Notes: generated by a model not told the origin, from the sequence alone. A stretch of DNA of 64,000 bases from Luteimonas sp. 9C (GCF_902506295.1 NZ_LR733312.1:186001-250000), one strand, 5' to 3'. Numbered from the stretch's first letter, positions 20,411 to 30,245 are shown. Made by a program: numbers and translations.

Positions 20411-20941
20411 ATGACCGCACACACCCTTGCCGATCTCGCCAATGTGCCGGGCGTCGCCGCGCGCGATGCCGCTACCCGAGATTTCGTGTTCAACCACACC
20501 ATGCTGCGCATCAAGGACCCGGTGGCGTCGCTCGATTTCTACACCCGTGTGCTCGGCTTCACCCTGGTGCGCAAGGCCGATTTCGAGCAGGCGAAGTTCT
20601 CGCTGTTCTTCCTCGCGCTGGTCGACGACACCGCCGGCATCCCCGACGAGGAAGACGCGCGCCGCGAATGGCTCGCACGCCAGCCGGGCGTGCTCGAACT
20701 CACCCATAACCACGGCACCGAATCGCAGGACGGCGCGGTCTACCACGACGGCAACAGCGATCCGCGCGGCTTCGGCCACATCTGCGTCAGCGTTCCGGAT
20801 GTCCGCGCCGCGTGTGCGCGTTTCGAAGACCTGGGCGTGCCGTTCCAGAAGCGCCTAACCGACGGCACGATGAAGTCGATCGCCTTCATCAAGGATCCGG
20901 ACGGCTACTGGGTGGAGATCATCCAGCCGGCGAAGCTTTGA
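20411..20941 (+). CDS. gloA: Lactoylglutathione lyase (glyoxalase I)
   Basis: 176 residues. The ATG at 20411 is preceded by AGGAG at 20398-20402 with ideal spacing, so I reject an in-frame ATG 30 bp upstream that has no ribosome site. All four metal ligands of glyoxalase I can be placed: His29, Glu96, His123 and Glu169 (HTMLRIKD, GVLELTHNHG, GFGHICVSV, YWVEII). The extra segment before the first strand is typical of the longer, eukaryote-like gammaproteobacterial enzymes. It detoxifies methylglyoxal with glutathione in the cytoplasm. A -10-like GATAAT lies at 20377-20382. Confidence 0.95.
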   Translation: MTAHTLADLANVPGVAARDAATRDFVFNHTMLRIKDPVASLDFYTRVLGFTLVRKADFEQAKFSLFFLALVDDTAGIPDEEDARREWLARQPGVLELTHNHGTESQDGAVYHDGNSDPRGFGHICVSVPDVRAACARFEDLGVPFQKRLTDGTMKSIAFIKDPDGYWVEIIQPAKL

Positions 20942-21091
20942 TTTTTGCCTTCCCCCGCTCGCGGGGCATTGGGCCCTTTACGGGTCGAAGGTCGGGATGG
21001 GGGCGATCGATACGTTCGCGCATGGAACTGTCCAGTCCGCTGTTCGCGCAGAACAGTCTTCCAGGCGATTTGATGATTCGCCCCCACCCAA

Positions 21092-21115
21092 CCCTCCCCC
21101 GCAGGCGGGGGAGGG
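21092..21115. repeat. GC-rich stem-loop between gloA and otsA
   Basis: An 11-bp perfect palindrome, CCCTCCCCCGC and GCGGGGGAGGG with AG between. It sits in the convergent gap, 14 bp from the otsA stop, and probably acts as a bidirectional transcription stop although no T-run follows on either strand. The translation SPACGGGLGGG is typical of a dispersed proteobacterial intergenic repeat. Confidence 0.6.
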
Positions 21116-21129
21116 CTTCAGAACAAGTC

Positions 21130-22503
21130 TCAGCTCCGCGTCGCGGCCAGGCGCGACAGGAAATCCTTCCGCCACGCGTGGATGTCGTACTCGCGGATGC
21201 GCGTGATCATCGACTGCCAACGCTCGCGGCGCGCCTCGAGCGGCATCGCCATTGCCGCTGCAATCGCATCGGCGACGCCGTCGCTGTCGAACGGATTCAC
21301 CAGTAGTGCGCCGTCCAGTTCACGCGCGGCGCCGGCGAAGATCGACAGCACCAGCGCGCCGGGATCCTCGGCGTCCTGCGCGGCGACGTACTCCTTCGCG
21401 ACTAGGTTCATGCCGTCGCGCAGCGGCGTGACCAGCGCCATGCGCGACAGGCGATAGAAGCCGGTCAACGCCGGATGCGGGTAGGTGCGATTGACGTAGC
21501 GCACCGGCGTCCAGTCGGGCTCGGCATGTGCGCCGTTGATGTGGCCGGCGTACTGCTCCAGTTCGCGGCGCAGCGTGCGGTAGCTGGCGACGCCGCCGCG
21601 CGACACCGGGGCGATCTGCAGATAGGTCAGCTTGCCGCGCTGGTCGGTGTGGCGTTCGAAGAAGCGCTGGATCGCGCGGAAGCGCTCCGGCAGGCCTTTC
21701 GAGTAATCCAGCCGGTCGACGCCGATCGCCAGCGCACGGCCGTTGAGGCTCGCCTGCATGCGTTTGGTCGTCGCGCTGCGCGCCGCGGTCTCGGCCAGGG
21801 ATTCGATCACGCCGGCATCGATGCCGATCGGGAACGCGGCTGCCGAAAAGCGACGGCCGTCGTGATCACGCAGATCGCCCTGGGCGGCGACCTGGCCGCC
21901 GCGGAACAGGCGGATGTAATCCTGGAAGCGTTCGAGATCGCGCTCGGTCTGGAACCCGACGAGGTCGTAGGACGACAGCGCGCCGAAGGTCTTCTCGTGA
22001 TGCGGCAGGCCGGCGACGATGTCGGCCGACGGAAACGGCACATGCAGGAAGAAGCCGATCCGCGCGCCGACACCGCGCTTGCGCAGTTCCTGCGCGAGCG
22101 GGAACAGGTGATAGTCCTGCACCCAGACGATGTCGTCGTCGCGCAGCTCCTTCGACAGCTTCTCGGCGAACAGCGCGTTGACGCCGCGATACGCGGCCTG
22201 GGTCAGCGCGTTGTAATCGACCAGATCCAGCCGGAAATGCAGCAGCGGCCACAGCGTGCGGTTGGAGAAGCCGTTGTAATACCCCTCGTAATCCTCGCGC
22301 GACAGATCGACGGTGAGGTATTCGATGCCGTCGGCCTGCTGGTGGTGCAGCTCGCCCGAATGCGCACGCGCGACCTTGCCGCTCCAGCCGAACCACAGGC
22401 CGCCGGTCTCCTTCAGCGCCGCGTCGAGCGCCGTCGCGAGGCCGCCGTTCTGGCTGGCGCCCGGCAGCGCGACACGGTTGGAGACGACGACCAGGCGGCT
22501 CAT
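21130..22503 (-). CDS. otsA: Alpha,alpha-trehalose-phosphate synthase (UDP-forming)
   Basis: 457 residues, a GT20 enzyme. Recognisable blocks are VVVSNRVALPG, the sugar-phosphate loop NGGLATALDA, WVQDYHLFPLAQ, FFLHVPFPSADI, GVDRLDYSKGLPERF with the catalytic Arg and Lys, and DGMNLVAKEYVAAQ. It joins UDP-glucose to glucose-6-phosphate. It is the last gene of an operon with otsB and a GH15 glycosidase; its ATG overlaps the glycosidase stop (ATGA), implying coupled translation. Confidence 0.96.
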   Translation of the reverse strand: MSRLVVVSNRVALPGASQNGGLATALDAALKETGGLWFGWSGKVARAHSGELHHQQADGIEYLTVDLSREDYEGYYNGFSNRTLWPLLHFRLDLVDYNALTQAAYRGVNALFAEKLSKELRDDDIVWVQDYHLFPLAQELRKRGVGARIGFFLHVPFPSADIVAGLPHHEKTFGALSSYDLVGFQTERDLERFQDYIRLFRGGQVAAQGDLRDHDGRRFSAAAFPIGIDAGVIESLAETAARSATTKRMQASLNGRALAIGVDRLDYSKGLPERFRAIQRFFERHTDQRGKLTYLQIAPVSRGGVASYRTLRRELEQYAGHINGAHAEPDWTPVRYVNRTYPHPALTGFYRLSRMALVTPLRDGMNLVAKEYVAAQDAEDPGALVLSIFAGAARELDGALLVNPFDSDGVADAIAAAMAMPLEARRERWQSMITRIREYDIHAWRKDFLSRLAATRS

Positions 22504-24290
22504 GCCGCGTCCTGCCAGGACCGCGACAGGCGCATCGCCGCCATGATCAGGCCGACATGCGAATAGGTCTGCGGGAAGTTGCCCCAGGCCTCGCCGGTCT
22601 CGAACGACAGGTCCTCCGACAGCAGGCCGAGATGGTTGCGGCGCGACAGCAACGTCTCGAACAGCTGCCGCGCCTCGTGCGTCCGGCCGATCGACGCCAG
22701 CGCATCGATGTACCAGAACGTGCAGATCGTGAAGCTGGTTTCCGGCGTGCCGAAGTCATCGGGCGTGACGTAGCGGAACAGGCCGTCGCCGTGGCGCAGC
22801 GACTGGCCGATCGCCTCGACCGTACCGATGAAGCGCGGGTCTTCCGGGGTGACGAACCCGAGATCGGCGAGCAGCAGCAGCGAGGCATCGAGCCGGTCGC
22901 CACCGAAGGCATCGGCGAAGTGGCCGAGCTCGGCATTCCACGCTTCGCCGAGAATCCGCTCGCGCATGCCGTCCGCGCGTTCGCGCCAGACGCCGATGCG
23001 GTCGTCGAGGCCGAGCTGCCCAGCGATCCGCGCCAGTCGGTCGCAGGCGGCCCAGCACATCACTGCGGAGTACGTGTGCACATGCGCCTTGCCGCGGAAT
23101 TCCCACAGGCCCGCGTCGGGCTGGTCGAAGAGCTTGAACGCGAGTTCGCCCAGCGGCTCGAGCTTGCGGAACGTCGCCGCGTCGCCGCGGTGTTCCAGAC
23201 GGCGATCGAAGAACAGCTGCGTAGACGCGAGCACCACGCTGCCGTAGGTGTCGTGCTGACGCTGCACGTAGGCGAGATTGCCGCGGCGCACCGGCCCCAT
23301 GCCGCGGTAGCCGTCCAGCGCCGGCATCGTCTCCTCGGTCAATTCGTGCTCGAAGCCGATGCCGTACAGCGGCTGCATGTCGCCATCGTCACTGACGGTC
23401 AGGTTGAAGATGTAGCGGATGTATTCCTCCATCGTGCGCGTCGCGCCGAGACGGTTGAGCGCGCGCACGACGAAGGCCGAATCGCGCATCCAGCAGTAGC
23501 GGTAATCCCAGTTGCGCTCGGTGTCGGCGGCTTCGGGGATCGACGTCGTCATCGCCGCGATGATGCCGCCGCTGTCCTCGTACTGGCACAGCTTCAGCGT
23601 GATCGCGCTGCGGATCACCGCTTCCTGGAAGTCGAGCGGAATCGACAGGTAACGAACCCATTCGCGCCAGTAGTTCGTGGTGCGGTGGATCGCATCGCGC
23701 ACGAACTCCGGCAGCGGCTGGGTCAGGGTTTCGTCGGGGCCGAGCAGGAAGTGCAGGTCGCGATCGAGCACGAAGGGCAGGCCGTCGCGTAGCAGGCGGA
23801 TCGGCAGATCGGTGGTCGCGCGCAGCGTGAAACCGGGCAGCACGTAGCGGATGTGGTTGCTGCCCCAGGTGCTGTCGGGCACGCGTGCGCCCCAGTCGGC
23901 CAGCGGACGCAGCAGCACGCGGATACGCGGGCTGCCCGAGAGCAGGCGCACACGGCGCATCAGCATCACCGGCCGGTAGAAGCGGTCGTGCTGGCGCCAG
24001 CGCGGCGCGAAGTCGGTGATCTCCAGCGACGCGCCGTGACGGTCGTAGAGCACGGTGCGCAGAATCGCGGTGTTCTCGACATAGCTCTGCTCACTGCGTT
24101 CGAAATCATCGAGCTCGATCGACCAGTCGCCGTGGCCGTCCTTCGGCGACAGCAGCGCGCAGAACGCGGGATCGCCGTCGAACGCCGGCAGGCAGGACCA
24201 CACCAGCCGCGCGTTGCGTTCGAACAGCGCGCCGAAACTGCCGTTGCCGACGAGACCGAGATCGAGGCTGGGGGCGAGCGGTTGGGTCAT
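22500..24290 (-). CDS. GH15 family glycoside hydrolase (glucoamylase/trehalase-like)
   Basis: 596 residues from the ATG at 24290. An N-terminal beta-sandwich region (about residues 1-200) precedes an (alpha/alpha)6 barrel with NWDYRYCWMRDSAFVVRAL, GPVRRGNLAYVQRQHDTYG and the catalytic-region SEDLSFETGEAWGNFPQTYSH. There is no signal peptide, so it is cytoplasmic. Related bacterial enzymes next to otsA/otsB include GH15 trehalases, making trehalose the most likely substrate, though a maltooligosaccharide-acting glucoamylase is possible. Four-base overlaps join it to otsB upstream and otsA downstream. Confidence 0.9.
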   Translation of the reverse strand: MTQPLAPSLDLGLVGNGSFGALFERNARLVWSCLPAFDGDPAFCALLSPKDGHGDWSIELDDFERSEQSYVENTAILRTVLYDRHGASLEITDFAPRWRQHDRFYRPVMLMRRVRLLSGSPRIRVLLRPLADWGARVPDSTWGSNHIRYVLPGFTLRATTDLPIRLLRDGLPFVLDRDLHFLLGPDETLTQPLPEFVRDAIHRTTNYWREWVRYLSIPLDFQEAVIRSAITLKLCQYEDSGGIIAAMTTSIPEAADTERNWDYRYCWMRDSAFVVRALNRLGATRTMEEYIRYIFNLTVSDDGDMQPLYGIGFEHELTEETMPALDGYRGMGPVRRGNLAYVQRQHDTYGSVVLASTQLFFDRRLEHRGDAATFRKLEPLGELAFKLFDQPDAGLWEFRGKAHVHTYSAVMCWAACDRLARIAGQLGLDDRIGVWRERADGMRERILGEAWNAELGHFADAFGGDRLDASLLLLADLGFVTPEDPRFIGTVEAIGQSLRHGDGLFRYVTPDDFGTPETSFTICTFWYIDALASIGRTHEARQLFETLLSRRNHLGLLSEDLSFETGEAWGNFPQTYSHVGLIMAAMRLSRSWQDAA

Positions 24291-25060
24291 GGGGATACCT
24301 CCGGAGTCGGTGCGTCGGTGGCGACCCTGAGCCAGGCGTGGACCGCGGCAGGGTCGGGCAGGCGGAAACGGGCGGCGCTGCCGGCGCGATCGCCGACCAG
24401 CACGCTGATGCCGCCTTGGGCGTTCACGGCGCGGAAGCCGGGCTCGTCGGTCAAGTCGTCGCCGGCGAACACCGGCACGCGGCCGGCGAAGGGCGCTTCG
24501 TCGAGAAACGCGAGGATCGCGCTGCCCTTGTCGGCATGACGCGGGCGCAGTTCGATCACGTGGTCGCCGGGCTGCAGCTGGTACCCGGGCAGGTCGATGA
24601 GGGCGTCGGCTGCGAATGCCTGCAGCGCGCGCTCGGTGTCGGCCTTGCGCGCGGGCGCGACCATCCGCCAGTGCAGACCGAGCGCTGCGCCCTTGTCCTC
24701 GACCAGGGCACCGGGGTGCGATTCGATCAACGCCATCGCCGCCTGGCGCGCGCGCGCCAGTGCAGGCGGCACATCGCCGGCGGCGCCGGTGTGGCCGGAG
24801 CGACGACGCTCCACGCCATGCAGCCCGGCGGCGGCGAAGACCTGCGGCGCGAACAGCTGGTCGAGCGTGGCGAGGTTGCGGCCGCTGACCAGCGCCAGCG
24901 CGCCGCCCAGCTGCTGCTGCAGCACGATCAGGCGCGCGAGCAGTGCAGGGGGCACCGACACGGCGTCGGGACGCGGCGCGAACGGCAGCAGGCAGCCGTC
25001 GACATCTAGGAACAGCGCGGCGTGGCCCGGCAGCGCGGGCGGGGGCGGCAGTGCGGACAC
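24287..25060 (-). CDS. otsB: Trehalose-6-phosphate phosphatase
   Basis: 257 residues of the HAD superfamily. Motif I is DVDGCLLPFAP with nucleophile Asp19 and Asp21; Cys replaces the usual Thr of DxDGTL. Later blocks are VSGRNLATLDQLF, AGLHGVERR, a lysine-containing EDKGAALGLHWR and the metal-binding GDDLTDE. It dephosphorylates the OtsA product to trehalose. It is the first gene of the operon and overlaps the GH15 gene. There is no obvious promoter motif in the 90 bp before it, which it shares divergently with the DCC-family gene. Confidence 0.93.
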   Translation of the reverse strand: MSALPPPPALPGHAALFLDVDGCLLPFAPRPDAVSVPPALLARLIVLQQQLGGALALVSGRNLATLDQLFAPQVFAAAGLHGVERRRSGHTGAAGDVPPALARARQAAMALIESHPGALVEDKGAALGLHWRMVAPARKADTERALQAFAADALIDLPGYQLQPGDHVIELRPRHADKGSAILAFLDEAPFAGRVPVFAGDDLTDEPGFRAVNAQGGISVLVGDRAGSAARFRLPDPAAVHAWLRVATDAPTPEVSP

Positions 25061-25150
25061 AGTGCGGACACAGCCGTGGCGGGGGATGGGGGCGTGGCTT
25101 CCGGTGTTTGGCGCATTGCAGCATGATGGTGCCGCTTCCGGAAAACCGAT

Positions 25151-25585
25151 GTGAATCCCGCCAGCCCGCCCGCGTCATCCGCTGCATCGCACGACGGTCC
25201 CATCGTCGTGTTCGACGGCGTCTGCGCCCTGTGCAGCGGCTGGGTCCGCTTCTTGCTGCGCCACGATCGCCGCGCCGGGTTCCGGTTCGCGGCGATGCAG
25301 GACCGCGTGGGTCATGACCTGCTGCTCGCACACGGCATCGATCCGGCCGACCCGGTGTCGTTCCTGCTGGTCGATGGCGATGCGGCCTGGCACGACAGCG
25401 ATGGCGTGATCGAAGTACTGCGGCGTCTCGGCAGGCACTGGCGCGCGGCGGCGCTGCTGCGACTCGTGCCGCGCGCGCTGCGCGATCCCGCGTATCGCCT
25501 GCTCGCGCGCAACCGCTATCGCGTGTTCGGGCGCAGGGAGACGTGCATGGTGCCGCCGGCCGAGATGCGCGCGCGGTTTCTGTAA
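25151..25585 (+). CDS. DCC-family thiol-disulfide oxidoreductase-like protein (DUF393)
   Basis: 144 residues from a GTG start. The defining motif is FDGVCALCSGWVRF with Cys25 and Cys28, followed by HDRRAGFRFAAMQ and the C-terminal ARNRYRVFGR and CMVP. The family is predicted to have a thioredoxin-like fold with a redox CxxC; no enzyme activity is settled. It is divergent from otsB and convergent with the GST gene. It is probably cytoplasmic because no signal peptide is present. Confidence 0.9.
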   Translation: MNPASPPASSAASHDGPIVVFDGVCALCSGWVRFLLRHDRRAGFRFAAMQDRVGHDLLLAHGIDPADPVSFLLVDGDAAWHDSDGVIEVLRRLGRHWRAAALLRLVPRALRDPAYRLLARNRYRVFGRRETCMVPPAEMRARFL

Positions 25586-25665
25586 GCCGGAACCTGAGGC
25601 TGCGGGCACCGACGACGAGGCGTCTGCCCGTTTGCCCCACCCGTCCCTCCCTCGCGGGCGGTGGA

Positions 25666-25693
25666 GGGCTCCACTCTCTGCGCTTCGGAGCCC
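25666..25693. terminator. Inverted repeat in the convergent DCC/GST gap
   Basis: GGGCTCC and GGAGCCC form a 7-bp stem with a 14-base loop, five bases from the GST stop and 80 bases past the DCC stop. It probably stops transcription from both sides, but there is no T-run. Confidence 0.35.
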
Positions 25694-25698
25694 ACCGC

Positions 25699-26418
25699 TC
25701 AATCCTGCGCCGCAATCCCTCCATCCAGCGCCGGGTAATGCCGGAAGATGCCGTTGGTGTTGAACGCCAGTCTGCGCTCCGATGCCAGGTATGCGGCGAT
25801 GTTCGGCCGCGCCGCGACCCGCGCTTCCAGCTTGCGCAGCTGTGGGATCTTCGGGGACAGCGCCGCCATCGCTTGCGGATACGCGTAATCGAGCCCGCGC
25901 ACGACCTGGAACAGCGACAGGTCGACATACGAATGCGTGCCGAGCGCGTGCCCGCCGCCACGGACGACGATCTGCTCGAAATAGCCGAGGAACTTCGGCA
26001 GCCGCTGCATACGCAGGTCCTGCGCGCGACGCTTCGCCGCATCCTGCTGGTCCTCGTAGTAGGCGGCGCTGGCGATCGGGTGGTGGCTGTCGTGGATCTC
26101 GGTAACGAGGTCGGCGATGGTGAGCTGCAGTTGCAGTGCCTGCAGGCGGGCGGCCTCACCTTCGGGGACCAGCCCGAGCCGTGGGCCGAGGGCGTGCAGG
26201 ATGTTCGCGACCTGGGCGATGACGAGATCGCGGGATTGGAGGAACGGCGGGGCGAACGGGCGGGCGCCGTCACGCTCGCCGTCGAGGAAGGGCTGGATCG
26301 CGTCGTCGCCCGCCACCCGGGCGACGTCGATGTAATCGGCGCCGGCGTCCTCGAGTGCAAGGCGCACGAACTCGCCGCGGCCCTGGATGCCGGTCCAGTA
26401 ATAGAGCTGGTAGGTCAT
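25699..26418 (-). CDS. Glutathione S-transferase-like protein
   Basis: 239 residues. The N-terminus ([20 protein letters not shown]) matches the thioredoxin fold of cytosolic GSTs with a likely catalytic Tyr, and an all-helical C-terminal domain follows ([45 protein letters not shown]). The unusually long C-terminal tail ends near AALDG-type residues after [14 protein letters not shown]. Substrate is unknown. The start at 26418 is chosen because this gives the complete first strand; the upstream open frame is spurious. Confidence 0.87.
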   Translation of the reverse strand: MTYQLYYWTGIQGRGEFVRLALEDAGADYIDVARVAGDDAIQPFLDGERDGARPFAPPFLQSRDLVIAQVANILHALGPRLGLVPEGEAARLQALQLQLTIADLVTEIHDSHHPIASAAYYEDQQDAAKRRAQDLRMQRLPKFLGYFEQIVVRGGGHALGTHSYVDLSLFQVVRGLDYAYPQAMAALSPKIPQLRKLEARVAARPNIAAYLASERRLAFNTNGIFRHYPALDGGIAAQD

Positions 26419-26529
26419 GAGCCGCTCCACACAGAGGAAGGGGGCACCGTAGGACCGCCTGCGCAAGCAGCGGGTGAGGGCGGCAGCAGGATCCCGTTGC
26501 GCCCCGGACGCCGCGCCGGCCCCGACCCG

Positions 26530-26557
26530 CTTGCAACGCGCCGCTTCGACCGCATCT
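26530..26557 (+). promoter_or_regulatory. Candidate sigma-32 (heat-shock) promoter of clpB
   Basis: CTTGCAA (26530-26536) and CCGCATCT (26550-26557) are separated by 13 bp and lie 48 bp before the clpB ATG. They match the RpoH consensus CTTGAAA / CCCCATnT with one mismatch in each core. Position, spacing and the identity of the gene all support it. Confidence 0.55.
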
Positions 26558-26605
26558 GTTGGATATTGCCGGCGCGGCCGGCCCCGATCTCCCGAGGATT
26601 TCCCG

Positions 26606-29203
26606 ATGCGGATGGACAAGCTCACCTCGCGTTTCCAGCAGGCGCTGAGCGACGCGCAGTCGCTGGCCGTGGGCCGCGACCACAATTTCATCGAACCGGT
26701 GCATCTGCTGCTGGCGCTGCTCGACCAGCAGGGCGGCGGCACGCGGCCGCTGCTGGGACAGGCCGGCGTCAACGTGCCGGTGCTGCGCGAGCGCCTGACC
26801 GAGGCAATGGACCGGCTGCCCAAGGTCACCGGACAGGCCGGCCAGCTATCGGTCGGCAATGATCTCTCGCGCCTGCTCAACGTCACCGACAAGGTGGCCC
26901 AGCAGCGCGGGGATGCATTCATCGCCTCCGAACTGTTCGTGCTGGCCGCGCTGGACGACAGCGGCGATGCCGGCAAGGCGCTCAAGGCCGCCGGCGCCGA
27001 CACCGCGCGGCTCGAAGCCGCCATCACGAAAGTGCGCGGCGGCGAGAGCGTCAAGGACGAGAACGCCGAGGACGCGCGCCAGGCGCTGGAGAAGTACACG
27101 ATCGACCTGACCGCGCGCGCCGAGAGCGGCAAGCTCGATCCGGTGGTCGGTCGCGACGAGGAGATCCGCCGCACGATCCAGGTGCTGCAGCGGCGCACCA
27201 AGAACAATCCGGTGCTGATCGGGGAGCCGGGCGTGGGCAAGACCGCGATCGTCGAAGGCCTGGCCCAGCGCATCATCAACAACGAAGTGCCCGAAGGCCT
27301 GCGCGGCAAGCGCGTGCTCTCGCTCGACATGGGCGCGCTGATCGCCGGTGCGAAGTACCGCGGGGAATTCGAGGAGCGCCTCAAGGGCGTGCTCAACGAT
27401 CTGTCGAAAAACGAAGGCCAGATCATCCTCTTCATCGACGAACTGCACACGATGGTCGGCGCCGGCAAGGCCGAAGGCTCGATGGACGCCGGCAACATGC
27501 TGAAACCTGCGCTCGCGCGCGGCGAGCTGCACTGCATCGGCGCGACCACGCTCGACGAGTACCGCAAGTACGTCGAGAAGGACGCCGCGCTGGAGCGTCG
27601 CTTCCAGAAGGTGTTCGTCGGCGAGCCGAGCGTCGAGGACACGATCGCGATCCTGCGCGGCCTCAAGGAACGCTACGCGGTGCACCACGGCGTCGAGATC
27701 ACCGATCCGGCGATCGTCGCCGCGGCCACGCTGTCGAACCGCTACATCGCCGACCGCCAGTTGCCGGACAAGGCCATCGATCTGATGGACGAGGCGGCCT
27801 CGCGTATCCGCATGGAGATCGACTCCAAGCCCGAGGAACTCGACCGCAAGGAGCGCCGGCTGATCCAGCTCAAGATCCAGCGCGAGGCGCTGAAGAAGGA
27901 GAAGGACGCGGAGTCGAAGCAGCGCCTGGCCGATCTCGAAGCCGAGATCGCCACGCTCGAGCGCGCCTACAACGACATGGAGGAAATCTGGAAGGCCGAG
28001 AAGGCCAGCGTGCAGGGCGCGACGAAGATCAAGGAGCAGATCGAGGCGGCCAAGCACGATCTCGAATCCGCGCAGCGCACCCAGGATTACGCGCGCATGA
28101 GCGAGATCCAGTACGGGCGCATCCCGGAACTCGAGAAGCAGTTGCAGGCTGCGCAGGAGGCCGAAACCCAGGGTTTCACCCTGTTGCAGGACAAGGTCAC
28201 CGCCGAGGAGATCGCCCAGGTGGTCGCGCGCTGGACCGGCATTCCGGTCAGCAAGATGCTCGAGGGCGAACGCGAAAAGCTGCTGGCGATGGAATCCCAG
28301 CTGCACACGCGCGTGATCGGCCAGGAAGAGGCGATCAAGGTCGTGGCTGATTCGGTGCGCCGTTCGCGCGCGGGCCTCAGCGATCCCGACCGTCCGACCG
28401 GCTCGTTCCTGTTTCTCGGCCCGACCGGCGTCGGCAAGACCGAGCTGTGCAAGGCGCTGGCCGAATTCCTGTTCGACAGCCAGGACGCGATGGTGCGCAT
28501 CGACATGAGCGAGTTCATGGAGAAGCATTCGGTCGCGCGCCTGATCGGCGCGCCCCCGGGTTACGTCGGCTACGAGGAAGGCGGCTATCTCACCGAGGCC
28601 GTGCGGCGTCGGCCCTACAGCGTGATCCTGCTCGACGAGGTGGAGAAGGCGCATCCGGACGTCTTCAACATCCTGCTGCAGGTGCTCGACGACGGCCGTC
28701 TGACCGATGGGCAGGGCCGCACCGTCGACTTCCGCAACGTCGTCATCGTGATGACGTCGAATCTCGGCTCGCACCAGATCCAGGACATGAGCGAGCGCGG
28801 CACCGACGCCGACAGCGCCGAGGGCTATACGCAGATGAAGGCGGCGGTGATGGGCGTCGTGCAGGCGCATTTCCGCCCGGAGTTCATCAATCGGCTCGAC
28901 GACATCGTCGTGTTTCACCCGCTGCAGAAGGCGCAGATCCGAGAGATCGCGAAGATCCAGCTGCGCGGCCTGGACAAGCGTCTGGCCGAACGCGGGCTGC
29001 GCATCGAGCTGTCGGACGCCGCCTTCGATCTGCTCGGCAATATCGGTTTCGACCCGGTCTACGGCGCGCGCCCGCTCAAGCGCGCGATCCAGCAGCAGCT
29101 GGAGAATCCGCTGGCGCAGCGCATCCTGTCGGGTGCATTCGTCAGTGGCGACACCATCAAGGTGGATGCCGCTGGTGGGCAGCTGGCGTTCGAACAGGGC
29201 TGA
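26606..29203 (+). CDS. clpB: ATP-dependent disaggregase ClpB
   Basis: 865 residues from ATG 26606 ([20 protein letters not shown]). An N-terminal Clp domain is followed by AAA+ module 1 with [18 protein letters not shown] and [13 protein letters not shown], a coiled-coil middle domain at about residues 405-525, and AAA+ module 2 with [19 protein letters not shown] and [14 protein letters not shown]. ClpB with DnaK rescues aggregated protein after heat stress. The length matches the family (857-865). A sigma-32-like promoter precedes it. Confidence 0.98.
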   Translation: MRMDKLTSRFQQALSDAQSLAVGRDHNFIEPVHLLLALLDQQGGGTRPLLGQAGVNVPVLRERLTEAMDRLPKVTGQAGQLSVGNDLSRLLNVTDKVAQQRGDAFIASELFVLAALDDSGDAGKALKAAGADTARLEAAITKVRGGESVKDENAEDARQALEKYTIDLTARAESGKLDPVVGRDEEIRRTIQVLQRRTKNNPVLIGEPGVGKTAIVEGLAQRIINNEVPEGLRGKRVLSLDMGALIAGAKYRGEFEERLKGVLNDLSKNEGQIILFIDELHTMVGAGKAEGSMDAGNMLKPALARGELHCIGATTLDEYRKYVEKDAALERRFQKVFVGEPSVEDTIAILRGLKERYAVHHGVEITDPAIVAAATLSNRYIADRQLPDKAIDLMDEAASRIRMEIDSKPEELDRKERRLIQLKIQREALKKEKDAESKQRLADLEAEIATLERAYNDMEEIWKAEKASVQGATKIKEQIEAAKHDLESAQRTQDYARMSEIQYGRIPELEKQLQAAQEAETQGFTLLQDKVTAEEIAQVVARWTGIPVSKMLEGEREKLLAMESQLHTRVIGQEEAIKVVADSVRRSRAGLSDPDRPTGSFLFLGPTGVGKTELCKALAEFLFDSQDAMVRIDMSEFMEKHSVARLIGAPPGYVGYEEGGYLTEAVRRRPYSVILLDEVEKAHPDVFNILLQVLDDGRLTDGQGRTVDFRNVVIVMTSNLGSHQIQDMSERGTDADSAEGYTQMKAAVMGVVQAHFRPEFINRLDDIVVFHPLQKAQIREIAKIQLRGLDKRLAERGLRIELSDAAFDLLGNIGFDPVYGARPLKRAIQQQLENPLAQRILSGAFVSGDTIKVDAAGGQLAFEQG

Positions 29204-29218
29204 CACCCGCCGCAGTGG

Positions 29219-29249
29219 CGCCGGTCTACCGCCTGTGCGGTGGCCGGCG
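29219..29249 (+). terminator. Nested GC-rich hairpin after clpB
   Basis: CGCCGG (29219-29224) pairs with CCGGCG (29244-29249), enclosing a CCGC/GCGG hairpin with a CTGT loop. It is 16 bases past the clpB stop and likely ends the transcript, though no T-run follows. Confidence 0.4.
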
Positions 29250-29345
29250 TCGCGGTACGACGGCGTAACGAGACGAAAAGCGCGTTGACGCATGCTCACG
29301 CGACGACTGCCACGATGGCGTTCATCCGCGGCCCGAGGCACACCC

Positions 29346-30245
29346 ATGCGCATCCTGATCACCGGCGGCAGCGGCTTCATCGGCAGCGCGCTGACCGCCC
29401 GCCTCCAGCGCGACGGCGCGCACGTCACTTGGTTGTCGCGGCGCGCGTCGACGCCCTCGCCCGAAGGTGTCGATGTCCGCGACTACGCCTCGCTCTGGGC
29501 CGACGACCGCTTCGATGCGGTCTTCAATCTCGCCGGGGCCGGCATCGCCGACAGTCGCTGGAGCGCGTCGCGCAAGCAGACGCTGCGCGACAGCCGTCTG
29601 ATTCCGACCGGTGTGCTGACCGACTGGATCCGCTCGGTGCACACGCCGCCCAAGGTCCTGCTCAGCGGTTCGGCGATCGGCTGGTACGGCGTGCAGGGCG
29701 AAGCCCCCCTCGATGAAACCAGCGCGCCGCATGACGAGTTCCAGCATCGGCTGTGCGCCGACTGGGAAGACGCGGCCCGGGTGGCGGAGGATCGCGTGCC
29801 GGTAGTGCTGCTGCGGACGGGCGTCGTGCTGCATCCGGCCGGCGGCATGCTGCAGCGCCTGCGGCTGCCGTTCCAGCTGGGACTCGGCGCGCGCCTCGGC
29901 GATGGTCGCCAGGTGCTGAGCTGGATCGCGCGCGAGGATTGGGTCGATGCAGCGGTCTCGCTGCTGCGTGCGCATCTCGACGGCGCGGCCGATGCGCCGA
30001 CCGGCGCGTTCAATCTCACCGCGCCCGAGCCCGTCGCCAACGCCCGGTTCACCCGCGCACTGGCCGATGCTCTGCGTCGACCGGCACTGCTGGCGGTGCC
30101 GGCGAAGGTGCTCGAGCTCGGCCTGGGCGAGATGGCGACGCTGCTCGTGGACGGCCAGTGCGTGCTGCCCGCGCGCCTGCAGCAGCGCGGCCACGCGTTC
30201 GCCTGGCCGACGCTGGAGCCGTATCTGGAATCCGTGTTGCGCTGA
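29346..30245 (+). CDS. TIGR01777-family NAD(P)-dependent epimerase-like protein (YfcH)
   Basis: 299 residues from ATG 29346 (MRILITGGSGFIGSAL), so the Rossmann glycine motif GGSGFIG starts at residue 7. Later blocks are FDAVFNLAGAGIADSRWS, LLSGSAIGWYG and the tail HAFAWPTLEPYLESVLR. It belongs to the SDR-related TIGR01777 family, similar in size to E. coli YfcH; the substrate is unknown. An upstream in-frame ATG at 29292 adds a basic, signal-less extension and is not preferred. Confidence 0.88.
   Translation: MRILITGGSGFIGSALTARLQRDGAHVTWLSRRASTPSPEGVDVRDYASLWADDRFDAVFNLAGAGIADSRWSASRKQTLRDSRLIPTGVLTDWIRSVHTPPKVLLSGSAIGWYGVQGEAPLDETSAPHDEFQHRLCADWEDAARVAEDRVPVVLLRTGVVLHPAGGMLQRLRLPFQLGLGARLGDGRQVLSWIAREDWVDAAVSLLRAHLDGAADAPTGAFNLTAPEPVANARFTRALADALRRPALLAVPAKVLELGLGEMATLLVDGQCVLPARLQQRGHAFAWPTLEPYLESVLR

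Noticed and set aside
15622..20941. A mobile element spanning the TonB receptor, permease and glyoxalase block
   Set aside because: No integrase, transposase or att-type repeat is present, and the GC content and gene density match the flanks.
26846..29428. A minus-strand frame of about 860 codons opposite clpB
   Set aside because: It mirrors the codon composition of clpB and has no family resemblance.
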